NCBI GenBank assembly: GCA_027625915.1 | Contig: JANTQA010000060.1 | Span: 2,356,001-2,420,000 of the forward strand | DNA: 64,000 nt | Source of the DNA: Anaeramoeba flamelloides | Taxonomy: Eukaryota > Metamonada > Anaeramoebidae | Direction: 5' to 3' | In this document: in pieces, positions 23,509 to 36,654 of the stretch | How the letters are laid out: every line of letters begins with the position of its first letter | Position numbering within the stretch: position 1 is the stretch's first letter | Translations under genes and position numbers: made by a program | The notes under the pieces: model-generated | Told to the model about the DNA's origin: nothing | Database searches by the model: none | The model's input: the letters and a program-made list of their open reading frames with translations, nothing else

Positions 23509-26224
23509 AAACAAAGTTTAATAATCTTGCAGAGTAAAAATGATATTTTTTTAGAGTTTGTTTTTCACTTTCATTATTATTTATTGAATCGCTTTATTTT
23601 TTTTTATTATTTTTTTTAATGAGTTGATGTTTATTAATTAAAAAATAAAGTGAATTTATTTATATATTTATTGAAAGAAAGGAGTAATGAAAGAAAATTA
23701 TGAAAAGAATTTTCTTTCAAACAAAACAAAAAGTTTATGGAAATTAATAAATAAAATTTGAAAATCTTTCTTATTAATTCTATTAAATAATAGAAATTTA
23801 GAAAACTATTATTTCTATTTTTAATAATAAATGAACAAAAAACCAGAAATAAAAATCATCAAGTTATCGTATTTTTTTAAAAATTGAAGGGTTAAAATGT
23901 TTTTATATAATCAGATCTTTTTTCTTAAGAAAATTTTTTTGATTTAATAAAAAATCAAAAAAAAAAATCAGTTAAATATTTAAAAAATACAATTCTACAA
24001 ATTATACATAAAAAAAGAATATCTTCTTTTTTAAAAAATGTTCAAAGAATATTTTTGCATTTCTTCGATAAACAAAATGAAGAGATAATTAAATTTAGTA
24101 AAGAAAAAAATGTTTTATTAATCACAAAGCCCAAAGATGAAGGGATTTATTTGAATTGTATAATAAATATCATTTATTAATATTTTGGTTCTATTTTTCT
24201 TAAAACTTATTTTAACCAAATAGATAAACGCTTGGAATCAAGTTTGGGATTTTTAATTATATTTAAAAACAAAACAAAATTCATTCATAGTTGATTTGAA
24301 TATATTATTTGAACAAAAAAACTCAAAAAAAAATAACAAAATTAAGAATTTTTTATTATTATAATTGAAATTAAATATTAATTAAGAACATGTAAGGACG
24401 TATTAGTTCATTATACTCGCAAGAAATTGATTAAGAAGGAAAAAAAAAATAAAAATTTTGTTATAAAAATATTACTAAAAACAAATATTTAAAAGTTAAC
24501 CAATGATATAACCTTTACCAATTGATATTTTGATTTATCAGTCAGTACTTAATTTAAAAAATAAAAGATTTGGTTGATCATGTTCAAATATTTATAGATG
24601 ACTTGATTTAAAAAATGAAAGTGGTTATTCGATAAATTATTAAAAATTAAAAATAATATATTAAATTATCCAAGAATTTGTTATGAATAGAAATCTTTAT
24701 AAAAATTGATAAACAAATTCCTATCAAGTGAGATCTTTTTAAATTTGGTTTGAAAAGAGAAGTTTGTACAAAAAAACTTTGAAAAAGTCAAAGAAAATTT
24801 ATAAAAAATTATTTTTAAAAAACAAAATTTTGTTAATGGGGCAAAAGTACAAATGTTTAAATTAATCTGTATTAATCACTTATTTTATGGATTAGTAACC
24901 TTTGATTTACAGTCGGTTCCACTTTTAAAGTAGAAACTTTCAAGGAAATTTATAGAACCATAAAAATCGCAAATTAAGGCACAAAATTTTGGATTCTAGT
25001 AAAATAATTAGTAAAAAAAAAAAATTAAAAATTTTATCCCTTAATTTGAGATTTTTTTGTGCCTTAAATTTCGTTGAAAGTTTGTGCATAAAAGTGAAAC
25101 TGGCTATAACTCAAAATTATTTTCACACAATTTGAGATTTCTTTAAATAAAAAAAATAACAACATTTTAAAAAATTAATAAATATTCTCCAATAATAATT
25201 TATAAAACTGAAATAAAAATAAACCAAGTAAGAATTTCAATCTACAAAAGAAGAAATAAACTCAAAAAGAAATTATAAATTCTTAGTTTTAAAATTATAT
25301 CAAAAAAATTTAAATTTTCCAAAAAAAAATTCTGAAAGCCGTCAATGGAAAGTAGAAAACTTAAAATTATTAGATACAAAACCTTATTAATTTTGAGAAA
25401 CTTGTTAATAAAATAATTGTTGATGGAAAAATCAAAAATAGTTTAAAAAAATAACAAATATTTGGTATAATAATACTAATCATAAACATTTCATGTTATT
25501 AATCTTCTAGCATTTTTATTATTGTTGTTGTTTTTTTTTTAGCTAATCTATTGATTTTCTAAACAAAAGTGCTCTTGAGAAACTAATTTAAAATATATTT
25601 AAAATGGAAGGCTATTCTTCAAGGTCAAAATTTAGAAAGTTCTCAAATTACCTAAGAACTATGTTTTCAGATGAAAACAGAGAAACAATGGATAAAAAAC
25701 CTTGAAAGAGTTCAATAAACTCAGTAAAAATTTATCCACTGAGAATTTCTTTACAAAAGAATTGGAAATTTTCAGAAAATTTCACTAATTTAAATAATTT
25801 AACTTTTCTTAAATCCTACCAAAATTGGAATTTACTGTTTGATAATTTCCCTTTCAAATCTGTTAACACAAAAAAATTTCCCAAGCTGTTATAAATATTG
25901 TTTTTAGTCACTTTTAAAAGCTTGATAAGTTTTTAAATTTGAACTTAAAATTGAAATTACCATAAAGTTATTTTTTGAAATTTTCTTTCAAAAATCGATT
26001 TGACCAATTTTTTTTTTGTTTTTATTTTTGAATTTTGAAACTTTCATAATTAGTAATTTGTTTTGTTCAATTTCTTCAGAAAAGATAATTCTTTTTGAGA
26101 AGTGGATGCAAGATAACACAATAAAAAAACACCAACCGCGATAAAAAAGTAATCCTTTAAGAATTATTCTTTTGTTTATGGAAAAGAATAAATTATCGAT
26201 TATAATCAAGCAATTTGTTTCAAC
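23509..26224. other. non-coding interval between phosphoglycerate mutase and the RhoGEF-like gene
   Basis: This AT-rich DNA contains the M1 copy at 24910-25106. I see no supported exon elsewhere. Homopolymers and short A/T repeats dominate. Confidence 0.5.
24910..25106. mobile_element. palindromic TA-flanked MITE (family M1), copy 2
   Basis: CAGTCGGTTCCACTTTTAAA at the left and GTGAAACTGGCTA at the right are each bordered by TA. The arms carry the AAGGCACAAA and TTGTGCCTTAAATTTCGTTG phrases of the 12360 copy, with several differences. Confidence 0.8.
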
Positions 26225-26690
26225 ATAATATTTTAATTAAGAAAATGATGAAGATATTGATCATTTTTTATTTTATTGCCAATTCAATAAAAAAAAAAAT
26301 CCAACAATTTCGATTAAAAAAATATATTCAAATAAAAAAAAACAAAAAGAATAATATCCTTTAATAGTATTCAAAATAAAGACTCAATATTTATATGATG
26401 ATTGATTAATGATAAAGAATATTATAATTATTTATTGAAATTTCTAAACAATAATTAGAAATTAGGGAAGTGTTTTCAAGTTCAATAGATGACTATCAGA
26501 GCGCAGCTGAGTGCCTAGGTTTTCCAGACTTCAAAAAAATAGAGTAAAATAAAAGGTTTTACTCAATTCTTTTAGAAATTATAAAATCTATGGTTAGTTT
26601 TCTTTTGGGTTTTCTGTTTTATTCTGTACCATTAATTGATTTTACAAATCAACAGTAACCTCAAGAAAAGCTAACACCTTTCAGAGGATA
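26225..26690 (+). mobile_element. LINE-like 3' end with palindromic tail
   Basis: Positions 26242-26292 encode ENDEDIDHFLFYCQFN, the HFxxxC motif seen in the other tails. A degraded NDKE...LLKFLN segment lies at 26405-26450. The linker GCTGAGTGCCTAG then leads into palindromic modules C (26519-26590) and A (26596-26670). An A-rich stretch follows. This unit lies just upstream of the RhoGEF-like gene start. Confidence 0.4.
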
Positions 26691-26794
26691 TAATGTTTGT
26701 TGCTTCAAAACAAACGAAAAAAATAATTCATTTTTCTTACAATTATCTAAAAGTATTATATTTGTCACTGCTTTAGAAAATATTTTCCATTTGA

Positions 26795-29700
26795 ATGAAC
26801 GTAAATGAATTTGTTGTCACTCAAAAAGATAATTTGGTTCAATTGTCAAGATTTTTAAGCAAGATTGTCAAACCACTTCAATCAAAAATAAGAACGGAAC
26901 TTATCGTTTCAAGGCAGCAATTCAATTTAATTTTCAAATCACTTCTTGAAATGCACAGTGTGATTAAAAAAACGATCAATGGCTATGAAGGCATTTCCCA
27001 AAACGATTGGAAAGAAGAATTAGAGTTTTGGAATGAAAATGTCTCAAACAAAGGATCCTTTGTTATACTTTTGCGCTACATTGAAAAATTACCAGCAATT
27101 ATCATAGAGTTTTCACAAATAATGAAACATATAAATTTTAGGTTGTGGCTTGCAACACAATTTAAAAACATTCGTAGAACTTACACAACAATCGAAATGT
27201 TTGATTTCTTTTTGTCGCCTCTTCATTGTTTTACAGATTTTGTTAAAGTTTTTCAAACAACTTCAGAAGAAATCCACAAAAGAAATGAGTCTCAAATAGA
27301 ACAAGTCACAAGTATGCATATTTTTTTTTTTCTTTGTTTTTTTCTTTTTTTTCCTTTTTCTCTTTTTTTTTACTTTTACAAATTTTCAGAAAAGTTAAAA
27401 CAAAAAGAAATTAAAAACACAAAAAAATTTATTGATCTTATGAAAGTTTGAATAAAAAACAAACTTGGAAACTGAAAAATAGGAACAATTCCCAAAGGTT
27501 GTTTAAAATACAGAAAAGTCTCTTTTTACCAAGTAAAAAAGATTGAAAAAAAAAAAAAATAGGGAATAATAACCAGCCTTTTTTCTTTTAATTTTTTCTG
27601 AAAAGATGGGGCACCAATCAAAATTACTGATTAGAAAGTACAAAATAAGATTTTTTTTTCACTTATTTGCTCAAACTGTTTTTTTCTTCTCATTAATTCG
27701 ACAGAAAAATAAATTTTTTAAACTTGAAGATTGTTTTTTTTTTGTAACCAACAGGTTCTTGTTGGCAAATTGTTCGGAACCCAGAAACAAAGGTGTTTTT
27801 CTTTCAAAATACAGCTTTAAGAAATTATAGTTAGAACCTTTTTTTCACTTGGAACAATATTTATAATCACTTACCTCAAGATCTCTAAGCTTTTTCAATT
27901 GAACTGTAGGCTCAACAATTCTTTGAGAGTGTTTGTAAAATTGTACAGAAGATAAAAACTTTTACCGGCACACAACCGTTTTCAAAAAGTGAGGAATAAA
28001 AGTTTTATACAGTGTTAATAAAACTGCTTAATTTACCAACTTTAGACAGTTTGAAGGACCGCTTCGTAGAACTTTTAGTTCGCACTTTTTTAAAATAACT
28101 GCCTTTTGAGCTTATCAGTAATATGAAAAATACAAGACTTTTAAAAATATATATTTACGTGGCTGAATTGTAAATTTTACCACAAAACGGTGGATCAAAA
28201 ACTCTCAAATTTAAAATAAAAGTCTTCACAAATAAGACAACCAAATAGTTAATAACTTTTCTTTCAGAAGTAAGTGCAAAAGACTCTCTTAGAATTAAAT
28301 CATTGCGTGTTATGGGTATGTCTGACTTATAACAAAAGTTTGGTTAGAGTGTCTTAAAGACTTTTTCAAACTTGAATACTTAAAACTTCAAAAAACCAAA
28401 AAAATGGAAATTCAAGAAAGAAATAACTAAATTAAAAATTAAATTCTTGATTAAATTACATTTATAAAGAATGTCTTAAAAATTGTTATTTTTTGAAAAC
28501 CAATTCTTATTTTTAAAAACTCAGTACTTTTTAGAGATAAACCAAATCTATAAAGTTCTAAATTAAAATTTAATCAATTTAACCCTATTTTATTTGATCT
28601 ATAGTTGTTCAAATATTTAGATCTCTTTATTAAAACAAATTATGGTGATAATCTAAAAAAATTCGACATAAAAGGAAACAACCACCAAATTCAACACTTG
28701 GGGTACAAAAAAAGCTTTTCAATGGATTTTTTACTTTTTTTTCTATTATTTTTATTCTTTCTTTCATTTCTTGCTTTTCTTTCTCTTTTTCTTGTCTTTG
28801 TTTAGAAATAAAAGTCCTTTTCATTTTTTTGAAAAGAAAAAGATGTCATCTGAGCACTAATCAGCCTAAATTATAACTTATGATAAAAAACTCTAAAAAT
28901 ACAAATTTAGAGTTTCAGAAAGTGCCGCAGAGTGTCGTAGAGTGCCTAGATTTTCTTGAGGTTTTCCGTTTTATTTGTAAAAACTATTGATTTTCGTTAG
29001 GTTTTCTATTTTGATTTGAGAAATAAACTGAAATTTTATTTAATTATCTGTTTATTTCAAAAATTAAAAAAAAAACCTAACGTCAGGTGTCCGTAGAGTG
29101 CCTAGGTTTTCCAGAACTCAAAAGAATAGAGAACAATCAAAGATTTTACTCAATTCTTTTAAATTCTGGAAAACCTAACGTGAAGTGCCTAGGTTTTTTT
29201 TTTAATTTTTGAAATAAACAGAAAATTAACTAAAATTTCGGTTTATTTCTCAAATTAAAAAAAACCTAATGGCAAACAGGAGGTATTTTTTTTGAATCAC
29301 ATCTCTTCAATAATAAAAAATAAAATAAAAAATTGTTCTTTTTTTTTGCAAATGAACAAAATTTATTTAACAAATTAATTCTTTAATTTATTTTAAATTA
29401 TATTTTGATTTATTTTAATTTCAATTTTATTCTCATTTATTAATAGATATACAGAATTCCATCGATGAAATATTTTCAAAAAATGAATTTATCGTAAATC
29501 AAATTTATGAATTAGAAAAATTATACCAACTTGATCAACAAATCAAAGGAGAAGTTATTATTAATTTAGTATCACCAAATCGAAAGGTAGAATTAGAATT
29601 AAAAGTGAAAAGAGTGAAAAATTTAACAACAAATATGGAATCAAACAATGATCATAATCTTTTCATTTTAACTGATTTATTTTTGATCACAAAATTTGAA

Positions 29701-32519
29701 CAAAAAACAAAATCATTTCAATATTTATACGTAATTCCTTTGGGATCAATTTCTATTGAAAAAATCACTGAGCATCATATGCAAATAATGGCAAATCAAT
29801 TTTCATTAAAAATTCAATTTAGCTCAACACAAGATGTAAAGCGAACTGCAGAAATTATTAAATCCGTTTCAAGTCTTGCTTCATTAAATATTGGTGAAAC
29901 GTAATTTTTTTTTTAATATAATATTATTAATATATAACTTTAGATTAAAAGTATTGATATCATTAAAATTTTGTAAAAAAATGTTATTAATCAAAAATAT
30001 TTTTAAAATTAATATTTTCAAAACAGACACAAATATCGGTATATATATATATTAACTAGAATTCACTTATTAGTGATTAAACTCAATTTCAAAAAAAAAA
30101 AAAAAACCTTTATTTATTATTGATGGAAGAAGTGTAAATTACACTCTAAATGTCCTTTTACTCAAATTCCCTTAAAGGTAATTTAAGCATAAAATCATAG
30201 ATTTCACGATTGTTCAAGGGAAAGACATATCCAAATTATTTTTCCCTGTTAAAAAAGTTAAAAAAAAAAAATTGAAAAGAAAAAAGGAAAAAAGAAAAAA
30301 GAAAAAAAAAAAAAAAGAAATTTAAAAAAGGGTTTATGAGAAGCAATTGGTTAAAAAATCAAAAAAAAAAAAAACAATGTTATTGTTAATTAAGGATTCC
30401 CAAAATCACAGTCATGATACTTTTGGTTGATTTAATTTAGTTTGATAATTGATGATGAAAGTTCAATTTGGGGATCGTTATTTAATTGTTGTAATTTCTT
30501 TTTTTTTTTTTTCGATCTGATTTGCTTTAAACCTTTGGTAATGTTTAACATTTACTTTTTTGTTTTTATTTTCATTTTACTCATACTTTCCTGTTTCAGT
30601 GTCTCAGTATCAGCAAGTAATCACTTGATCTTTTTCCTTTGTAACTCTATTCTTCCCAATATTAAAGAAGATTCAGACAGGGGGGAAATGGAAAAAAATA
30701 AAAAAAAACTTTTATATATTTTTAAAAAACAGAATATTAAATCATATTTATATCCAAGAAATTAATATTGGTGATCACAGAAATCATATTTTAAGTTAAG
30801 AATATGCTATATATTTACGCTATTTCCCAAAAAAAGAGTAGCAAACTTATTTTAAAATACATTTGATTAAAACTTAATGACAATATTTCTATTCAAATAT
30901 CCAAAATTCTAATTCGCCATTGATTAATTCTAGATAGTGATTCAATTTGTTTATTTGTAAAGACATTACCTTAATTAAAAAAGATATCAAAGTTTCTGAT
31001 CTCAATTTTAGATGATATTTTTTATGTGTGGAAATTGTAGGTTATTTTTTTCTTTTATTGTTGATTACATAATACATTTTTTTCAGAAGAATTTCAATCT
31101 TGATAAAATTTCAAATTTAATGAAAACACAATAAAAACATATTTTTATTGTTTAAAAAATGCTTTGTTTCCTTAATCATATTACTTATTTTTTATTGAAA
31201 TTTGATGTATATTTTTGTATTAAAAAAGTGTTTATATTTTTTTTCATTTTTTGGAAATATTTTGATGAACATATTTTGAAATACAAATCATATAGATAAT
31301 GATTCATTCAGTTAGTAGTAATATTTCTCTTAATTTTATATTATCAGTTTACAAATAAAAATACTTCCAAAGAGAATATTATTTGAAAGATATAAAAAAA
31401 AATGCACCACTTTTTTGGAAATACTTTATAGAACTGTAATCAATAGATTAAACAAATTTTCTAGGTGACATTAAAATATCTTTTATAAGGAACAAATTAT
31501 TTAATAAAAAATTTTAGGAAATTCTGGGATGCAAAAGTAACCAATATTAAAAATTTCCAGTAAAGAATGATGTGTTTTAATTAATAAAACTAAGAAGTTT
31601 TTGATATCGTACAAACTTTTCAAAAAAAAAAAATAATTTTTTTTTTTTGGGATTATTTTAATAGAAAAATAATAAAATCACAATAACTAAGAAAAATTAT
31701 TCAAATGTTAAAAATTTTTTTTGAAAGATATTTTTTTTAATTGAAATCATAACTACACAATTTTTAATTAGAAAATTTTCTTTCAAAGATAATTGTTTAT
31801 AAATTCTGTATCTTAGAAATTTTTCGATAACAATTAAAATTACAAAATTTATTTCAAAGGCAATTAGATTATTTGGCGTTCTAAGAGATATTTATATAAT
31901 GATTAAAAATCAATTATTTAATTCATAATCAATAAACTAATTAAAATTTTTATTTTTATATACTATATTTCAAATATATTTATATCTTTATATATAATCT
32001 TTAAATTTCTTTTGATTCATTTTTTTGAAATAAATCCATTTTTCATTTGACATTAATCATTAATTATTTTTAATCATAAAATTTATCACCTTATTTATTT
32101 TTAAATATATATATATATATAGAACTGGCCTTCCAAGAATACAAGAATTAGAAAAAAGAATATTAGATTTACAGGATATCCTAACCTATTTGCAAACCCA
32201 AGTCAAAGAATTACAGGAAATTCCACAGTATTTACAATATGACGAACAGTTGCCAAAGGGTTGGGTAAAAGCACAAAATAATGAGGGACAGGTTTATTAT
32301 TATAATGCTAAAATGCAACAATCGGTTTGGGAATTACAAGACCTTCTTCGGCGTGATTGGAAAAGAGTTCGTGGTATTGATGATCGAATTTATTATACAA
32401 ATACAAAGACTGGTGATATTACATGGACTTTCCCACTAAAGGATAAATATTTAGAAGGTAAAAAGAAAAAAAGAAAAAAGAAAAAAGTTTATGTTGAAAA
32501 TGATCAAAATGAAAATTAA
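26795..32519 (+). CDS. RhoGEF-like protein with DH, PH, coiled coil and two WW domains
   Basis: Exons are 26795-27311, 29447-29900 and 32123-32519 (phases 1 and 2), 455 aa. The predicted role is GDP/GTP exchange on a Rho-family GTPase with WW-mediated binding to Pro-rich partners. Residues about 1-205 look like a divergent DH domain: N-terminal FVVTQKDNLVQLSRFL...KPLQ, a conserved-region-3-like FFLSPLHCFTDFVKVFQTTS, then a long helix across the first junction (ESQIEQVTNIQNSIDEIF). PH-like residues are about 205-320 (QQIKGEVIINL, NLFILTDLFLITK, a long C-terminal helix). Exon 3 starts with a coiled coil (IQELEKRILDLQDILTYLQT), then WW1 (LPKGWVKA...VYYYN...VWEL) and WW2 (DWKRVRG...IYYTN...ITWTFP), and a Lys-rich tail. 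An in-frame stop directly precedes the ATG. The WW domains are certain. The DH call is moderately sure because of divergence. Confidence 0.85.
27312..29446 (+). other. intron 1 of the RhoGEF-like gene (2,135 bp)
   Basis: The donor GTATGC is followed by a long T tract, and the acceptor is TTATTAATAG. Phase 1 on both sides and continuity of the DH helix support the join. The intron holds the palindromic module cluster at 28920-29280. The rest shows no supported exon. Confidence 0.75.
28920..29280 (+). repeat. cluster of palindromic modules joined by GTGCCTAG linkers
   Basis: After the linker GTCGTAGAGTGCCTAG come half of module A, then module B (28999-29082), linker CCGTAGAGTGCCTAG, module C (29105-29180), linker AGTGCCTAG, and a second module B (29190-29272). 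Each module is its own hairpin of about 70-85 bp. The same modules occur in other orders at 12 kb, 13 kb, 20 kb and 26 kb. No coding relic precedes them here. Confidence 0.65.
29901..32122 (+). other. intron 2 of the RhoGEF-like gene (2,222 bp)
   Basis: The donor is GTAATT and the acceptor is ATATATATAG. Phase 2 is preserved and joins GET to TGLPRIQ. It contains a TIR element at 30819-31424. Confidence 0.8.
30819..31424. mobile_element. TIR element, family M6, copy 1
   Basis: The left end GCTATTTCCCAAAAAAAGAG mirrors the right end (reverse complement TATTTCCAAAAAAGTGGTGC). It aligns with 49338-49926 in direct orientation (TCTGATCTC, TTTTATCTGATCTTTTT-like blocks). Here the outermost bases are eroded. 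Confidence 0.5.
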
Positions 32520-35210
32520 ATCTTTATTATTTTTTGTTATTTTTTTTATTTTTAAAATTAAATTCTCTCTTGTTGTGTAAGGGCCAAAAGACTATAAATT
32601 TTTTATTTAATAAACTATTAAGAAAAACTTTTTCTAAATTTATAAAACATTTTTATTCAAGTTATTAATTATTTCCTTAAAATCAACATTGTGCTAATAT
32701 TGTTCTTTTATTTTAATTTCCAAGCATGGATTTCATTTAAAGAATATCCGCTTTCAATTGACTTTGAATATTCGAAAAGAAAAAAAGAAGAAAAATCTAA
32801 AAAATTTGCCTTAAAAAAGAAATGATATTATTTTTTAAAAATGAGTTTATATTTAATCTTAATTTTATATCTCAATAATCTTATTTAATATTGGAAATTA
32901 AAGTATTGTTAATTTGGTAGGTTAATATTATTTCATTTTTGAATTGCAGAAATCTTTAACTTCTATTAAGTTTAATGTTTGAAGTGAATTCTTTTAAATA
33001 TTACTTACACCAGATTTATGATTAGGTTTAAATCTTATTATTTAGAAGAACAACCAAGAAAAAGTAAAACAATTTCCTATTTAGGAAAAAGATATGTGGA
33101 AATTTTTTCTACTGTTACAGATTACTTCACTTATAATGTCAATAAAAAATTATCTGGTGTTATTTGTTTGAATTTGAGAAAATAAGCAAAATATTTTTCT
33201 TGATCGCGTGATATTATTAGTACACATAAAAAAAAATCTTTTAATTGTTGTGGAAACCAGAGTCAAATTATATATGTTATTATGTGTTGTAATGTGATGA
33301 TCTTCAATGTTTAAAAAAAAATGATAAAATTCGAAAAAGTTTTTTTATCATTTTTTTTTTAAATCAATAAAGCTAGATGAATTTTTAAATTCTAATAAAA
33401 GTATTAAAAGGAATTCTTCTCAACTAAAAAATTAACTTTTTCTAAATTACAACATTTTTAAAAATTTATTTTCTTCACTCTCTTTAAACTCTAAATAATA
33501 AATAACACTATCCAATAACAAAACCTTTTGAATTCTATTTTTTTTTAAAAAATAAAAAACAGAACTGGTTAATTCAAGTTAAAATGAAAATTCACATTTG
33601 TTATATCCATCTGTCTTTTCTATTTTTTATATTTAGAGACTTTAACTAAAAACTTAACCATTAAAAAAAAAAAACAAGAATACTTATAATCAGTTGAGTA
33701 ATATCAAGCAATGATCTTTTTTCGAGTAAAAACCAATATAAATATCAATAGAAAAAAGGATATTTTTTATTATTTTTTTTAAATTAGCTTTCAAAAAAAA
33801 ATAACTATATCGTGTATAAAGACTTATTAATTTGATAATTAGTCGATAATTCTTGGCCTTGATAAGAATTTTTCAGATTGTGAAAAAAAAAAATATTTTT
33901 TCCATTTCAGATATCTGAATTTAGAATGTTATACCTGTGAATTCAGATATTATTTAATTTAAATGATATATGAGTTTTCAATTTTCTTATCATTTAAATG
34001 TTGATATTTTGATTTTATTTTGATTTTATGATACTTCTTTAAAAAAAATTTACAAAATATTGGTTTCCGAGATTGAACCATTATGAAAAAAATTATTTGA
34101 TATTATTCTTCTATTTTTTAGTTAGTGACTGTAATTAGAAATAGTAGGTTAATACAACAAAAATAATTTATTTGTTTTTAATTTCGAAAAAAATATATTT
34201 GATTAAAATAAATTTGATATCTTTTTTAGAAGATAAGAATATTACACTTTTTACAAGTTCAATTTTATAAAGGTAATGAGAGCCATTTACATTTATTTGA
34301 ATATGATGACCAATAGGAAAATTCAAATCTAAATTAAACATTTTATAATTAAATTAATAAATAAATTTCTTACTTTAACACTCAATAAAAAGAAAATTAA
34401 AATTAAAACATTATTCAAACCAAAATACAAATTAGCAATATATGGAAAGTTATAAAGGTCTTAAAAAGAAAAAAAGGATAAATAGTAACAAAAGAATAAT
34501 AATTAAAATTATCTAATCAGAAGAATAAAAAACAAAATAATAAAAAATAATCCACCAGTCAGTAAAAAAGAAAAAAAAATACTTAATAATTATATTATTT
34601 TCAAAGATTCAAAAGAAAGATTAAGTTAATATTATTATAAAAACTCATACTCACGATATATATACTTAAAAAAAAAACAAATTATATCGAAAATATTAAA
34701 AAAGTAGAAATTTCAATAGATGTAAAGAATATTTTCAAGAATAGATTTAATAATAATAATAAAAATAAAAAGTAACAATAGAAGTCTAATGATTCTTTTT
34801 CATACTAAAAAAAATTATGAGAAAAGAACCAAAAAAAAAATATTTATGAGTCATGGTTCTTATAATTTTTTCTATTGAAAAAGAAATTTGAAATGTTTTT
34901 AATCATTTCTTTTATTTATTCAACTATAAGAATAAATAAATAACATATTTTTTTCAGGTTTTTGTTGATTTTTTATTATTTTGCGTTATAAAATCATGAT
35001 CATTAAAAAATTTTTCTAAAAATAAAAAATTTTCTAATTCTTCACTTTTTCATAACTTGACTAGTAATAAACCCCATTGAACAATAAAAGATTATTGGCC
35101 ACAAATTATTTTTCGAGATATCAAACAATTTAAGTTGGAAAATCCAATTTTATATAAAAATTTTTTTTCAAATGTAATAATAAAAAATTTGATTTTTTTT
35201 TTCAATGCAG
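32520..35210. other. non-coding AT-rich interval
   Basis: I see no supported exon on either strand and no clear repeat family. The first ~100 bp presumably include the 3' end of the RhoGEF-like transcript. Confidence 0.45.
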
Positions 35211-35214
35211 TTAA

Positions 35215-35963
35215 GGGATTAGCGTCTACCAAGGAGAATCCTAGGAAAAAAAGTATGTTGTTATTTGGTTTAACTAAATTAGTGCTACATTATTCAAATG
35301 TCTCTAAAAAATCGATTAGTCAAGTAGTACTATTTGTTGATCTCATAAATTAAAAATGATCTATGTATTAGTAAAAAAATCAACAATTTCAGAATAAAAT
35401 CTGCATTTCACCATAAATTTAAAGGTTTAATTATCAATATTCAGACTCCAAAGTCACAAAATATCTTTCTTAAATTTGTGGCGAAATGTATATTAGTTAC
35501 TAAAGAATTCAATTTTTGTTAAAATATAAATAATTAACGAATAAATTTTTTTTTGACAATTATTTCTCAAATCATATAATATATTGATGTGACAAGAAGA
35601 TTTATCAAAAGCAAACAAAAATAATAAGTCTTTGTGCTTTTATGTTGATGATTATTGAGTTAGTCTTTGAAAGTAAAAAAATAAAAAAATAGTTACTTTT
35701 GGAAGTTCTAAATCTAAATTATTAAATACCAGAATACTGTATTTTGGGTTTCTATTTTTAGATTTGGAAAAGGAATTAAATTTTTTTTTTTTTCAAAATG
35801 AAACTTTTTTAATAGTGATCATTAGTAAAAAATGTAATAATTTATTATACAATAAGATTTATAATAGATTTTTTGAGCTATTTGAGACAGGGTGCACTAA
35901 TATCATTTGCACCCAATTACAACATACTTTGATTATAGAGAAATCTAAGGTGGCGCTAATCCC
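35215..35963. mobile_element. TTAA-flanked element, 749 bp
   Basis: TTAA lies directly outside both ends (35211-35214, 35964-35967). The left end GGGATTAGCGTCTACC mirrors the right end (reverse complement GGGATTAGCGCCACC). A second inverted pair inside is CATTTCACCATAAATTTAA / TTAAATTTGTGGCGAAATG (about 35403-35490). No transposase is visible. TTAA target and GGG ends are typical of piggyBac-type elements. Confidence 0.75.
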
Positions 35964-36221
35964 TTAAGAGGTTATAATCTTACATTTTAAAAACATTTTG
36001 AATTTAATACATATGTAACAAAAAAAGAATCTTTTATTGATTTTAATTGAGAATAATTATTTGTTCTTTTAAATTAAAAATAATTATTTTTTTTTGATTT
36101 TTCCGATTGGTTTTCTTTGAATTATATTATTGTTAATACCCATAAATACAACAGCTCCAAGAATTTAAAAATCTAGAAAGTTGCATGTATAATGTAAATA
36201 AAATTTATTTATAGTTAGTTC

Positions 36222-36407
36222 CCTAACTTAAGACACAAACTACAACTAAATTTAAGGTACATAAAAAGTCTTGAATTAAGGCACAAAATTCAGATTCTAG
36301 TAAAATAATTTGTAAAAAAAAATATTCCAAATTTTGTGCCTTATCTTGGGATTTTGTTGTTCCTTAAATTCTGTTGATAGTTTGTGTCTTAAAAGTGGAA
36401 CTGGCAG
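36222..36407. mobile_element. palindromic TA-flanked MITE (family M1), copy 3
   Basis: It is bounded by TA at both ends. The left end TAGTTAGTTCC and right end GGAACTGGCAG are worn versions of the M1 ends. Internal TTAAGGCACAAAATTCAGAT and TTTTGTGCCTTA match the other copies. Confidence 0.75.
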
Positions 36408-36654
36408 TAATATAAAGAAATATTAATAAAAATTTTAGTTTTATATAAAAATTATAAATTTTATTTTTCCATACTCATTTGATATAATGTTTTTTATCTT
36501 CTTTTTAAGCAAAAACCTTGTAAATATAAAAGAAATTTAACTTCAATTGTTTAAACAACAAAAACTTTTCTCCCAAAGTATCTAGAGTTAATTAGGATTA
36601 AAATATATTCTTTCCATGGCTAAAGTTATTTTTTTTCGATTTCGAATTTTGATA

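Noticed and set aside
27391-27451. Possible small second exon of the RhoGEF-like gene (KLKQKEIKNTKKFIDLMK)
   Set aside because: Joining 27311 directly to 29447 is in phase and gives a continuous DH helix. The small segment would need a weak GTTTGA donor and is Lys-rich, as random A-rich DNA would be.
28605-28702. Coding-like stretch after CTATAG (LFKYLDLFIKTNYGDNLKKF)
   Set aside because: Its phase does not fit the next exon and the DH-PH junction is complete without it.
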